Shown piece by piece: positions 36,576-48,207 of a stretch of DNA of 64,000 bases. Position 1 is the stretch's first letter. Each line of letters begins with the position of its first letter. The stretch is taken from NCBI RefSeq assembly GCF_030272615.1, contig NC_081413.1, positions 160,764,849 through 160,828,848 on the forward strand, given 5' to 3'. A program made the translations under genes and the position numbers. This stretch comes from Cryptomeria japonica (Eukaryota > Streptophyta > Pinopsida > Cupressales > Cupressaceae). The notes below the pieces were generated by a model. It saw only the letters and a program-made list of their open reading frames with translations, was not told where the DNA came from and searched no databases.

Positions 36576-37232
36576 CTATTGTGGCTTTGACTTAGATTGC
36601 TTCTTCTTCTTCTTGGAATCTTTGCCTTGACTCCCTTGACTTCCTTGATTAGCCACCAAAGCCTTGGACTTTGAAGACTTGAGAAGTCCCATGTTCAACA
36701 ACTTAGATTATTCCAATATCAACATTTCTGTGAAAGCATCAAATGAAGGCATAATGTAGGAACTCCCCACTATCAAATGATGAGTTTGGAAGCTTGAAAC
36801 AAATGCTACATATTCTGGTGCAAGCTTGTCCAACAAGTTGAATACCAACTGAGCATCCTTTTTGTCAATTCCACAATCCTTAAGCTTTTCTCTTAGCTCA
36901 TATGCTTTGGTGATATAATATTGGATTGTATCAAAAATCTTGGGATCCAAGTTGGTGAGCTCATTGTCAATCTTGTAACCTCTGATTTCATCAACTTGAC
37001 CTTACGATTTTTGAAACATATCCCAAGCCTCTTTGATTGTAGTACACTTCTCAATGTGAAAAATGAGGTTATCTGATACATACTTATGCAAAGTTCCAAG
37101 AGCTATGCAATTCTTAATGACCCATTCTAACTGAGAATTAGGATCAACCTTAGGATCAGGTAGTGCTGCTATTGTTCCATCTATGTAATGTGTGAGACCT
37201 ATTTCCATTAATTTGCTCCACAAATTGCTCAA
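36576..37232 (-). pseudogene. Copia gag fragment (element J)
   Basis: The minus strand encodes LWSKLMEIGLTHYIDGT, WVIKNCIALGTLHKYVSD, CTTIKEAWDMFQK, then DPKIFDTIQYYITKAYELRE, LLDKLAPEYVAFVSSF and a Lys/Ser/Gln-rich C-terminus. This is the classical plant Copia Gag body. It needs a frame change near 37000. No zinc knuckle or pol follows on the left side, so J is truncated there. The N-terminal residues before LWSKLM are also missing. Confidence 0.8.
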
Positions 37233-37607
37233 CGGAGAGGGGTCTAAAAATTTTCAAAAAATGTTGTCTAGGTGCTAATTGTGCGCTGTTGACTGGGCAA
37301 AAGGTATGGACCCCCAAAAAAATTTCAAATTTAAAAAAAAAAAAAAAAAGATTTTCAACTTTCATCAAATTTCGTACTGTACAGCCCAAATTGGGCAAAA
37401 AATTTCTCCAACACCCAAAATTTGACTTTCACCAAAATAGGTCAATTTTATACTCAATTTTTATGGAAATGGCCTCCTAGACGCAATGGTGAGGTTGAAA
37501 ATTCTTTAGGATGCCTCCAAAATGCACAGTACCTCAGATCCAAAAATAGAAGTCTTCCAAGATGTCTCCCAAAACCAATCAATGAAGCCCCAATAGCTAT
37601 GATACCA
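37233..37607 (-). other. leader of element J and its primer-binding site
   Basis: Non-coding stretch with an A17 run (about 37331-37347). On the minus strand TGGTATCATAGC (37596-37607) sits just inside the LTR start and is a slightly altered Met-tRNA primer-binding site. Confidence 0.6.
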
Positions 37608-38033
37608 TGTGAGATTTTGCCAAGATCAAGGGCACAATGAAAAGAATAAAGAGAGATAATAGAATGACAAGAATTATATTCTCATCAATATACAAAATGA
37701 TCAACTGGATTAACCAATAAAATGAATATGAACCTGCTTATATAGGCAAGGCCATATGGATGTACGAGCACACAACCATGACATGTGGCTCAATGAGAAA
37801 CAAGGGTAGGTAGGAGAAATAATATAATATTCCATAAGAGGTAGATGATCCACCAAATGTGGAGTGTAACAGCAAGATAAGACCACAAAAGGTGGAATTT
37901 CTCCTACAAGCTATATCCCTATGTGCACACTTCCCTAAGAGTCTCATATCCAAACTACAAAGAGATACATTATCCTAAGTTAACTTAAGTAAAGTTTAAT
38001 GATATCCATGATGAATATTTATTTACACCAACA
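37608..38033 (-). repeat. element J 5' LTR
   Basis: 426 bp with TG...CA ends: on the minus strand it starts TGTTGGTGTAAATAAATATT and ends GGCAAAATCTCACA beside the primer-binding site. No partner LTR exists in the window. Confidence 0.6.
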
Positions 38034-38169
38034 ATGTCAATAACTGAGCCAACACAACAAGTTTGACATCAGAAACAACAATCGGACCAATAGAACCAAT
38101 CAACTGGACCAATAGCAAGACTACAAAAAAATTTGACATCAATGACAACAAATACTCACATGGCCAACA
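38034..38169 (-). repeat. LTR-like sequence I (right part)
   Basis: On the minus strand it starts TGTTGGCCATGTGAG, with GTTGTCATTGATGTCAA shortly after, as in B and C. It probably is the outer end of the LTR begun at 35238, separated by insertion of J. The 5 bp outside (ACTAT and TTATA) do not match, so I cannot show a target duplication. Confidence 0.4.
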
Positions 38170-38621
38170 TTATAAACCTACCCACATGAATCAATATTAT
38201 TATGATACAACAAACATAAAGATAATGGTTCGATTAGATTTTATTTGGTAAAGTCTATTTTGTTGAACATCCACAAACATAAAAGATTATGAAAAAACTA
38301 TGGAGAAAGATAAATTCATAACAAATAAGGTGCTCCTAGAGAAAAATTTATTTTGTTTAGGGTGGAACATCCACCACAGAATCAAGCTAATTTACTTAAG
38401 GATGTGGATATTGCCTTTTGTGGCAATTGGAACAAGACAACTCGAGACCAAAGATCTTGCCCTAATTTGGGACAATGGTTAAGTCTAGGTCATCTTGGGC
38501 CTCAATTCTATCTCCATTCTCACCATTAGGATTTGTTTAGGCATGCTCAAACCTATAAATTTAGGTGGAGTTGATGTCTTGTACCTCATGAGGGCTTCAC
38601 TTAGTGAACCTAGGTTATATT
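38170..38621. other. unassigned spacer, no gene
   Basis: AT-rich sequence with only short, motif-free open frames. Nothing recognised. Confidence 0.4.
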
Positions 38622-38720
38622 TGTCATGCCCAAAATTTAGGGCAAAAACGAAACAATTTTTTTGATGTGAGGCCTCACCTCGACTCAGTCTGGCATTCAG
38701 TGGATTTTATATTTTAGACA
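38622..38720. repeat. fused tips of the Gypsy LTR
   Basis: 38622-38663 is the reverse complement of the last 42 or so bases of the LTR that ends at 48999 (TGTCATGCCCAAAATTTAGG). At 38666 it is directly followed by the LTR start in plus orientation (TGTGAGGCCTCACC through ATTTTAGAC). The LTR start contains a perfect 12-bp palindrome GTGAGGCCTCAC. So most of a 3.8-kb LTR is missing here and one tip is inverted. This acts as the left border of the composite Gypsy element. Confidence 0.8.
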
Positions 38721-40672
38721 ATTGATGGTTACTTTATTTAGCTGTCGATAATCCATACACAATCAGAGAGATCCATCCTTCTTCTTAACGAAGATAACTG
38801 GTGCACCCCACGGGGATACGCTAGGATGGATATGACCCTTCTCAAGAAGTTCCTCAAGCTGAATTTTAAGTTCATTAAGCTCATTTGTGGTCATTCTATA
38901 AGGTGCTCTGGAAACTGGCTCGGCTCCTGGTACTAGGTCTATATGAAAATCAATCTCTCTGCAGGGAGGCACTCCCGATAACTCTGAAGGAAATACATCT
39001 GAATATCCCTTAAGGATAGGATGGTCATCGAGCGATGTTTCTTTTTCCTCCTCTTCCTCTCTGTCACTAATAGTGATAGAAAAAAGCTGACATCCCTTCC
39101 GCATGCTCCGCTTAAGCTGCATTGCGGAGATCATACGAAGAGACATGGGCCTCTGAATCCCGGTCATAACTATGGGCGAACCATGATCATCCTCACACTC
39201 GATCTTTTTCAGGCGGCAATCCAACTTGGCTTTATGGGCATAAAGCCAATCCATGCCAAGTACGATTCCGTAAGATCCAAGTGGAGTCACTCTAAGGTCT
39301 ACTAAAGTGGTGATCTTGCCAATCTACAGCTGACATGCCCTAACCTCTGATTCCACTAACACTCTAGCCCCTGAAGCTAATTCCACTTCCCAACTGACAC
39401 CCTGCCTAGTTGCCACTAGCCCGCAATGCTCCACAACCAATGGAGATATAAAGGAGTCAGTAGCTCCTGAATCAAACAAAATAGATACATTGTTACCTCT
39501 AATTATACCTAAAGATTTGATAACCGTGGCCTGATGATCAGCTTGGCGGTTGTCAACCGCTGTGAATAATCTATGGGACCTGCCCATATCACCAACTGTC
39601 GGCTCTGAAGCGGCCATCCGCTGACTCCCTACTACCTATCCTTGAGGGAAATCCCTCGCCAAATGCCCCATGGCTCCACATGTAAAGCAAGCACCCCATG
39701 CCTGGAACTGGGCACCTTGAGGCCTAGAAAATCCCTGACCTCCTGTCCTACTGGATCCGTTGTACCCACCCCTGGAGGACTGCTGAGTCCCCGCCGGCTG
39801 TGTGTACTACCCCTGTGCTCTCTGATCACGTTTCTGTCCCTGAGTCTGCCACTGCTTGGGCTTGGAGCCCTGCTGATACTGTGGAGGCTTCTATTTCTAG
39901 TTCTGTGGTGTCTATCGTGGAGGAGGGGGTTTGGAGAACCCCTGGGAATTTTGGTTGTTCCCCTTCCAATGTGGTTTCTGGAATCCATAAGTCTGAGGTG
40001 CAGAATTTTGGTTCTGATACCGATCCCTATTGTCCTGTGGTCTAGCCTAAATTTCCTTGGCAATCAGTGCTTTCTCTACAGCCACCCGAAGGCTCTCTGG
40101 GGCGGACATCCTAACAGGCCCGGCTATACCGGCATTCAAACCCTGGATGAAGCAGTTTACAAGAAGTTTCTCATCCTTTAGATAATCTACATATGGCAAC
40201 AACTCAAAGAATTTACTCTCATATTGGGTTACTGACAAGCCTTTTTGTTGGAGATCATGAAATTCGTCTATACGACGCTGCCTGAAGTGCTCTGATAGGT
40301 ACCTCTCACGGAACCTCTCTGTGAATATCTCCCAAGTGAGTGTATCAGGAACTAATTTGCATTTGTACTCTTCTTGTCTCCACCAGGTGGAGGCTGTCCC
40401 TCTCAGAAGATGAGTTGCAACATGTGTTTTCAAGTTGCTCTCATAAGAATGCAACGCAAAGCACCTCTCAAGACTCAGAAGCCATGCCTCGGCCTCTACT
40501 CCATCTGTAGAACCTCTGAAGGATGGTGGTTGGAGGCGCATGACCTCCCTGATGAGATCCCCTGGATCTCGATGACCTCTCTCAAAATAAATTGGTTCCA
40601 CCGTAGGAGGTGGTCCTGGCATATGCACTGACTCTGGCTCATTACCACCCTGACTTTCTACAGGAATCGGAG
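38721..40672 (-). pseudogene. inverted Gypsy gag-protease-RT segment (left arm)
   Basis: Reverse complement of the 40681-42630 region. From the centre outwards it encodes a Gag domain (minus, 40047-40672, with TASTWWRQEEYKC and YLSEHFRQRRIDEFHDLQQK), a Gln/Pro-rich stretch, a zinc knuckle region, protease ([13 protein letters not shown] near 39470) and the start of reverse transcriptase ([15 protein letters not shown]), stopping at the TATCGACAGC region near 38740. The Gag part differs from the right arm at 12 of 193 residues. It lacks the rest of RT, RNase H and integrase, so it is a fragment. Confidence 0.85.
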
Positions 40673-40680
40673 CAGCCCAG

Positions 40681-43600
40681 CTCCGATTCCTGTAGAAAGT
40701 CAGGGTGGTAATGAGCCAGAGTCAGTGCATATGCCAGGACCACCTCCTGCGGTGGAACTAGTTTATTTTGAGAAAGGCCATCAAGATCCAGGGGATCTCA
40801 TCAGGGAGGTCATGCGCCTCCAACCACCATCCTTCGGAGGTTCTACAGATGGAGTAGAGGCCGAGGCATGGCTTCTGAGTCTTGAGAGGTGCTTTGCATT
40901 GCATTCTTATGAGAGCAACTTGAAAGCACGTGTTGCAGTTCATCTTCTGAGAGGGACAGCCTCCACCTGGTGGAGACAGGAAGAGTACAAATGTGAATTA
41001 GTTCCTGATACACTCACTTGGGAGATATTCACAGAGAGGTTCCATGAGAGGTACCTATCAGAGCACTTCAGGCAGCGGCGTATAGACGAATTTCATGATC
41101 TCCAACAAAAAGGCTTGTCAGTAACCCAGTATGAGAGTAAATTCTTTGAGTTGTTGCCATATGTAGATTATCTAAAGGATGAGAAACTTCTTGTAAACTG
41201 CTTCATCCAGGGTTTGAATGCCGGTATAGCCGGGCCTGTTAGGATGTCCGCCCCAGAGAGCCTTCGGGTGGCTGTAGAGAAAGCACTGATTGCTGAGGAA
41301 ATTCAGGTTAGACCACAGGACAATAAGGATCGGTATCAGAACCAAAATTCTGCACCTCAGACTTATGGATTCTAGAAACCACATTGGAAGGGGAACAACC
41401 GAAATTCCCAGGGGTTCTCCAAACCCCTTCCTCCACGATAGACACCACAGAACCAGAAACAGAAGCCTCCACAGTATCAGCAGGGCTCCAAGCCCAAGCA
41501 GTGGTAGACTCAGGGATAGAAACGTGATCAGAGAGCACAGGGGCAGTACACACAGCCGGTGGGGACTCAGCAGTCCTCCAGGGGTGGGTACAGTGGATCC
41601 AGTAGGACAGGAGGTCAGGGATTTTCTAGGCCTCAGGGTGCCCAGTTCCAGGCACGGGGTGCTTGCTTTACATGTGGAGCCATGGGGCATTTGGCGAGGG
41701 ATTGCCCTCAGGGACAGGTAGCAGGGAGTCAGCGGATGGCCACTTCAGAGCCGACAGTTGGTGATATGGGCAAGTCCCATAGAGTATTCGCAGCGGTTGA
41801 CAACCGCCAGGCTGATCATCAAGCCATGGTTATCGAATCTTCAGGTATAATCAGAGGTAACAATGTATCTATTTTGTTTGATTCAGGAGCTACTGACTCC
41901 TTTATATCTCTATCGGTTGTGGAGCATTGCGGGCTAGTGGCAACTAGGCAAAGTGTTAGTTGGGAAGTGGAATTAGCTTCAGGGGCTAGAGTGTCAGTGG
42001 AATCAGAGGTTAGGGCATGTCAGCTGCAGATTGGCAAGATCACCACTTTAGTAGACCTTAGAGTGACTCCACTTGGATCTTATGGAATCATACTTGGCAT
42101 GGATTGGCTTTATGCCCACAGAGCCAAGTTGGATTGCCGCCTGAAAAAGATCAAGTGTGAGGATGATCATGGTTCGCCCATAGTTATCACTGGGATTCAG
42201 AGGCCCGTGTCTCTTCGTATGATCTCCGCAATGCAGCTTAAGTGGAGCATGCGGAAGGGATGTCAGCTTTTTGCTATCACTATCAGTGACAAAGAGGAAG
42301 AGGAGGAAAAAGAAACATCGCTCGATGACCATCCTATCCTTAAGGGATATTCAGATGTATTTCCTTCAGAGTTACCAGGAATGCCTCCCTGCAGAGAGAT
42401 TGATTTTCATATAGGCCTAGTACCAGGAGCCGAGCCAGTTTCTAGAGCACCTTATAGAATGACCACAAATGAGCTTAATGAACTTAAAATTCAGCTTGAG
42501 GAACTTCTTGAGAAGGGTCATATCCGTCCTAGCGTATCCCCGTGGGGTGCACCAGTTATCTTCGTTAAGAAGAAGGATGGATCTCTCCGATTGTGTATGG
42601 ATTATCGGCAGCTAAATAAAGTAACCATCAAGAACCGATATCCTTTGCCTAGGATTGATGATTTGTTTGACCAGCTTCAGGGTGCCAAAGTCTTTTCCAA
42701 AATAGATCTGAAGTTAGGATACCATCAGTTGAGAATAGTGGAAAGTGATATCCACAAGACCGCATTTCGCACTAGATATGGTCACTATGAGTTTACTGTA
42801 GTCCCCTTTGGACTTACGAATGCCCCAACAGTTTTTATGAGCCTCATGAATGGGGTGTTCTGTACCTTTTTGGACCGTTTTGTTATTGTGTTCCTTGATG
42901 ATATATTGATATATTCTCGGAATGAGAAGGAGCATGAGGAGCACCTGAAACAAGTATTGCAGTGTTTGCGGGATAACCAGTTGTTTGGCAACCTATTGAA
43001 GTGTGCTTTCTTTCGATCTGAGGTCAAGTACCTTGGACACGTTATTTCCGGTGATGGGATCTCAGTTGACCCATCAAAGATTAGGGCTATTATGGATTGG
43101 CCAGTGCCTACTAGTGTGACAGAGGTCAGGAGTTTCATGGGTTTAGCAGGTTATTACCGATGTTTTGTCGAAGGTTTCTCCAGAGTCGCACACCCTATTA
43201 CCTCTCTTCAGCATAAAGGGAAGAAATTTGAGTGGACAGAGAAGTGCGAGAAGGCCTTTCAGGAACTCAAGAAGGCACTTACTAGCACTCTTATCCTTGT
43301 TGTACCAGATCCTTCAGTTGATTTTATGGTTTGTACAGATGCTTCCCTAGAGGGTTTAGGGGCAGTTCTTATGCAAAGTGGTAGAGCCATAGCTTTCGAG
43401 TCTAGGAAACTTAAGACTCATGAACTTAATTATCCCACTCACGACCTTGAGCTCGCAGCAGTAGTGCATGCACTTGTGAGGTGGAGACACTTCCTTTTAG
43501 GACATCACTTCGAGTTGCATTCAGACCATCAGAGTCTTCAGTACATCTTCACTCAGCCGAACCTTAATGCACGTCAGAGGAGATGGATGGAGTTCTTGTG

Positions 43601-45173
43601 CGAATATGATTTTGACGTCCACTACATCAAAGGAAAGGAAAATGTAGTTGCAGATGCTTTGAGTAGGAGACGTCATGAGGTTTACACCATATCCATGGGC
43701 ACAGACTTGAGAGACCATATACTTCAGCACTTGTTAGAGGATGGATGGTATGTAGAGGTTTGTCAGGTGTTACGTTCTCAGGTTACTCTAGAAGGGAAAT
43801 ATGTGGATTATTCTTTGGAGTCCGATGGACTATTACGCCACAGAGGGCGCATTTATGTACCTTCCTCCGGAGGGTTGCGAGAGTTCATTGTCACGGAAGC
43901 TCATAGAGCTCCTTATGCAGCGCATCCCGGGGTTAAGAAGTTGCATGCAGACTTGAGGCAGTTGTATCATTGGCCGGGAATGCGGCAGCTCATTGCTAAG
44001 ATAGTAGCTCGGTGTCTCAAGTGTCAGAGGGTAAAGGCGGAGCACCGCCATCCAGGTGGGTTGCTTCAGTCTCATGCTATACCAGAGTGGAAGTGGGATA
44101 CTATATCCATGGATTTCATCATTGGTCTTCCTATGTCTTCTCGTCGCCATGATGCTATCTTGGTGACAGTTGACAAGTTGACCAAAGTAGCTCACTTTTC
44201 ACCAGTTCGTACTACATTCACACCTCCAGCAGTAGCACAAGTGTTCTTGCGAGACATTGTTAGACTACATGGCGTACCCCGCAAGATTATTTCTGACAGG
44301 GATTCTCTTTTCACTTCTACCTTTTGGAAGTCATTATAGGCAGCTATGGGCACTAAGCTCAATTTCAGTACAGCCTATCACCTGGAGACAGATGGTCAGA
44401 CAGAGAGGGTCAATCAGGTGTTACAGGATATGCTTCGTATGTACGTCATGGACCATCAGACTCGGTGGGAAGAGTATCTTCCTTTAGTGGAGTTTGCCTA
44501 TAACAATGGGCATCACACTTCTTTGGGGATGCCACCTTACCAGGCATTATACGGCAGGCCTTGCAAGACGCCCTTGAGTTGGGATCGCATAGAGGATAGA
44601 GTTGCTATTGGTCCTGAGTTAGTTCGGGATATGGAACAGCAGGTGGTTTTGATTAGGCAGCGTCTTAGAGAGGCTCAGGATAGACAGAAGAAGTATGCTG
44701 ATGCAAAGAAGATAGATCGTAGTTACTTGGTTGGAGACAGAGTTTTCCTGAGAGTGAGACCGCATAAGAGTCCAATCCGTTACGGAAAGGGTTCTAAGCT
44801 CGCAAGTCACTTTGTAGGACCTTTTGAGATTTTGGAGAGGATAGGCCCAGTTGCCTACCGTTTAGCTTTGCCACCTAGCCTGTCACGCATCCACGATGTG
44901 TTTCATGTTTCAATTTTGAGAAAGTATATCTATGATGAGTTTCACCTTTTAGATTGGGATGCCTTGCAGGTGGAGTCGGACGGGCAGCTAGCTTTGGAGC
45001 CCATTCGCATTTTGGCACACTGGACATTGTCCCTTCGAGGTCAAGAGCTGGACCAGGTTAGGGTCCAGTGGGATTGTTATGATGAGGTTACGGCTTCATG
45101 GGAGGACGCAGCACGTATGAGATCAGAGTACCCTCACCTCTTTGATGAACTCCAGGAGGAAGTTCATGCCTAG
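40681..45173 (+). pseudogene. Gypsy gag-pol polyprotein
   Basis: One frame runs the full length, broken by exactly five stops, all TAG (41373, 41439, 41505, 41517, 44337). Gag: WWRQEEYKCELVPDTLTW. Zinc knuckle [14 protein letters not shown] near 41664. Protease [10 protein letters not shown] near 41877. [26 protein letters not shown] and the active site [10 protein letters not shown] near 42890. RNase [16 protein letters not shown] near 43333. Integrase: the HHCC zinc region around HPGVKKLH and [11 protein letters not shown], then catalytic residues in [19 protein letters not shown] and TDGQTERVNQ. The C-terminus (HWTLSLRGQELDQVRVQW, then SWEDAARMR) looks like a chromodomain, as in Tekay-type chromoviruses, which target heterochromatin. 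Confidence 0.93.
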
Positions 45174-45183
45174 AGGGGGAGGA
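45172..45183 (+). other. Gypsy polypurine tract
   Basis: AGAGGGGGAGGA overlaps the pol stop codon and ends exactly at the LTR start TGTGAGG. It would prime plus-strand synthesis. Confidence 0.85.
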
Positions 45184-47674
45184 TGTGAGGCCTCACCTTG
45201 ACTCAGTCTAACATTCAGTGGATTTTATATTTTAGACTATTATGGATACTTTATTTTGATGCATTTTGAGACTTAGAACTTATATGATTTCAAGATATTG
45301 GATAACATTGCTATGATTTGATGATTTACTTACATGCTTTATGAGATAGAACACTACATGATTATTAGATAGGATGATATTACAATGATAGATGTCATTA
45401 TTGAATTTGCAGGACTTTACTCTAAATATAGAACTATGATGTATGTTTAGTTTATGTGAATTGGGATGAAATTGCTTATGTGAATTTGCTTGATAAAAGA
45501 TGTATTCAATCTATGCAGATGAAAATTGTATGCAAGTGATGATGTACATTGTTATATTAGTGAATTATATTATATTTGGATATTTGGAAGTACTAATGTG
45601 TAAATTGAGATGCGTGGGAAATTTACCATGTGACCATGGAAAATTACGGAGAATCAAACCTAGACTTATGTATGTTCGTAAAGCTAGGGTTTGTCTATTT
45701 GGAGAGACAACACCCCATTTGTGTTGTATTTTATTCGTAACAGTATATGCTGCATGAGTGTTAAGTGTTAATTAAATTTTAATGTGTAAAAACCTCAAGA
45801 GACAATTTCATGTTTTATTTTTGTAAAAGTATTTTATTAGTGTCACTTGACACATGTGTGGATTTAAATTTAAATATTTTATTTTGTCTCTTGATGGGAA
45901 AGTGTTTAATTATAAATTTCTTAAATAAATTAATGTGTTGTCAAAAAATATTTTGGGAATATAATATTTGGAGTGGTCAACTTATGTTTGACCTGAAAAT
46001 AAACTTCAGAAGGGTTTAAAATGGGTTAAATGAACACCTAGGGGTAGTTTAATAGGGTTTCCTAAAGCCCATAAGGTATACCTAGGGGTTAGGGGTAATT
46101 TTAGGCAAGTTTCTACTTTATAATGATCTTTTTAACGCTTTAAAAATTGGTTTTTTTGAGTTGAGCGAAAATTGAAAATTGAAGTGAAATCTAATCAAGA
46201 TTTTTCCTTTTGGAATGAGAGTCTTTTTGCATTTTTGCTTTCTTTCTTTTTTTTTGTTTTTTTTTGAGAATCCTGTGAGAACTCAGAGAGTGAGCTTCTT
46301 AAGGAAGATTTTTGGGAATAGCAGGGTAATCACCCACTCTCCATTTTTGGAGACAGAAGAAAATTTGGAAAGAAAATAATGTTATGGAATAGAGAAAATT
46401 GAATAAGGGTAGAAGGAAAAAGATTTGTGGATTGGGCAGCTCTTCATCAAATACCATAATAACCTTTGGGCAGATTAAGGTTGGTTTCAATATTTACTTT
46501 TAATGTCTTCTTCTTATTTATGCCTGGAAGTTGTTTGAATAAGAATTTTGTATCCTTGAAAGTTTATGTTTGAAAAGCTTTTGGTATTTTGTTTTATGAA
46601 TTGCTTTGTTTTTGGGAGTTTTTCTCAAGATCTCTTACTCTTGGGAGAGAAGAGGATCTTGAGGGTGGTAGCAGTGACAACCCTTGAGTGAGAGACTCTC
46701 TTTTGAGAGCGATCACAAGGGATCTTTGTGTGACCCTTGCTGCATGGCCTGTTTGTGCAATGGGGGTCATAAGGAGGGATATAAGGCTAGAATGCCTTTG
46801 GGGGGCATAAGGAATAAGGGGTTGAGATTCTTGATATTTTTATTGTGCTATGAGGTGGCTTCTTATTTATTTCATACTTGCAGTTCTCCTTAGGGTATTT
46901 GGTCCACTACCACCCTTTGAAAATGATCATCACCAGAGTGTGGTGCTGTGAAAGCCAAGTTGGGAATGTGTCTGAAAAGAATCTGCTTGCATTGTTTTCT
47001 ATGTGTTTTCCTGTTTGTTACCCATCTAGGATTTGGTTCTCCGAGCTCAGGGGTGGCTACCAGTTAGCCTAGGCTGGGAGGTGAGCACTCTGTGGTCATA
47101 CTTGTGTTTTCTATTATGCAAGAAATTCAGAGGAAAGAGAATAGGAACCATGAAAGAGATACAGAAGATTGTTATTAAAGATACTTGAATTCAGATGCAA
47201 ATGTTTGTGTAAAGTTGTTATAGAAATATGCCTCATTCGTAGAAAAGAGAAGCAAGTTGTAATTTGTGAAAGTAGACTTGAAGTTTTATTGTTGTTACTA
47301 TTCAAAGAAAACATTCTGTAAATTGGTAGAAAATCTTAGAGATGTTTTAAAAAAGAAAAGCTTGTTATTTCTACTTCTGGTTTATTTGAAAAAGAAAAGT
47401 TAATTTGTGTTGCATGCAAAAGCTTCTTGTAATATGGAAAGAAATAAAAGAATTGTTTTCATTTAGATTTTATTTATATTTCATTTGTGGCAAATAGAAG
47501 TTTATTGATGTTGAAAGATGTTATGTATTTTTAATGAAAAAAAGTAGTTTTATGTAAATATTAGATTAGAGGAGAAAAATCAATGAAAATTCCTTTTATT
47601 CTAGCAAAGTATATTGTATCTTTTTAAAAGTATTTTAAATGGTATTTTAGTTAGCTGGATTTAAAAGCTTATTG

Positions 47675-47678
<4 letters not shown>

Positions 47679-47724
<46 letters not shown>
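47679..47724. repeat. (TA)n microsatellite
   Basis: About 23 uninterrupted TA units inside the Gypsy LTR. Confidence 0.95.
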
Positions 47725-47727
<3 letters not shown>

Positions 47728-47869
47728 CTGATTTAACTTAATGTTTTTCCCTTTATTAAATTAGCTTAAAAATTTTGCATGTAAGTTCTTTTTTAAAAAT
47801 TTATATATATTTATATTGAAATAAATTTCATCCTTTTTAACTATGCTTATTTAAGTTATGTAAATATCA

Positions 47870-47950
47870 ATATATATATATATAAATATATATATATATG
47901 TATATAAATATATATATTTATATATATATATATATATTTATATATTATAT
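47870..47950. repeat. imperfect TA-rich microsatellite
   Basis: Runs of TATATA broken by AAATA, followed by T and A homopolymers up to the palindrome array. Confidence 0.85.
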
Positions 47951-48004
47951 TTTTTTTTTTTAAATTTAAAAAAAAAAATATAATGTTTTGGGTCCCCGCA
48001 GACT

Positions 48005-48207
48005 CCACTGTGTGTACGCACAGTGGACGACCGCGCGGCACCCACTGTGTGCACACACAGTGGAGCCGCTTGCGGCTCCCACTGTGTGGGCACACAGTGG
48101 ACAGCCACGGCCGCCACTGTGTGGCCACACAGTGGGGAGCCGCCAGCGGCGCCCACTATGTGGGCACACAATGGTGTCGCGGCACCCACTGTGCGCTCAC
48201 ACAGTGG
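48005..48207. repeat. array of six 22-bp palindromes
   Basis: Half-site CCACTGTGTG is mirrored after a 2-nt centre at 48005-48026, 48042-48063, 48079-48100, 48114-48135, 48153-48174 and 48186-48207 (pitch 37, 37, 35, 39, 33). Copy 4 is a perfect palindrome; copy 5 has a matched pair of changes (CCACTATG with CACAATGG nearly mirrored). Linkers hold further short inverted repeats: GGAGCCGC-TT-GCGGCTCC (48062-48079) and GCCGC-CA-GCGGC (48139-48150). The block is GC-rich within AT-rich LTR. Because of its symmetry both strands give similar open frames; I do not regard these as genes. Confidence 0.92.

Noticed and set aside
39642-40181. Long antisense open frames across the Gypsy gag arms (also 41172-41690)
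   Set aside because: They mirror each other in the two arms and oppose the clear Gag frame, so they are shadows.
40725-41375. Gag start codon at 40725
   Set aside because: That codon is GTG and the frame is open further upstream to the inverted-repeat centre, so gag is truncated and has no real start here.
48005-48207. CRISPR-like array
   Set aside because: Repeats are full palindromes within a plant LTR, the linkers are related to each other and there are no cas genes.
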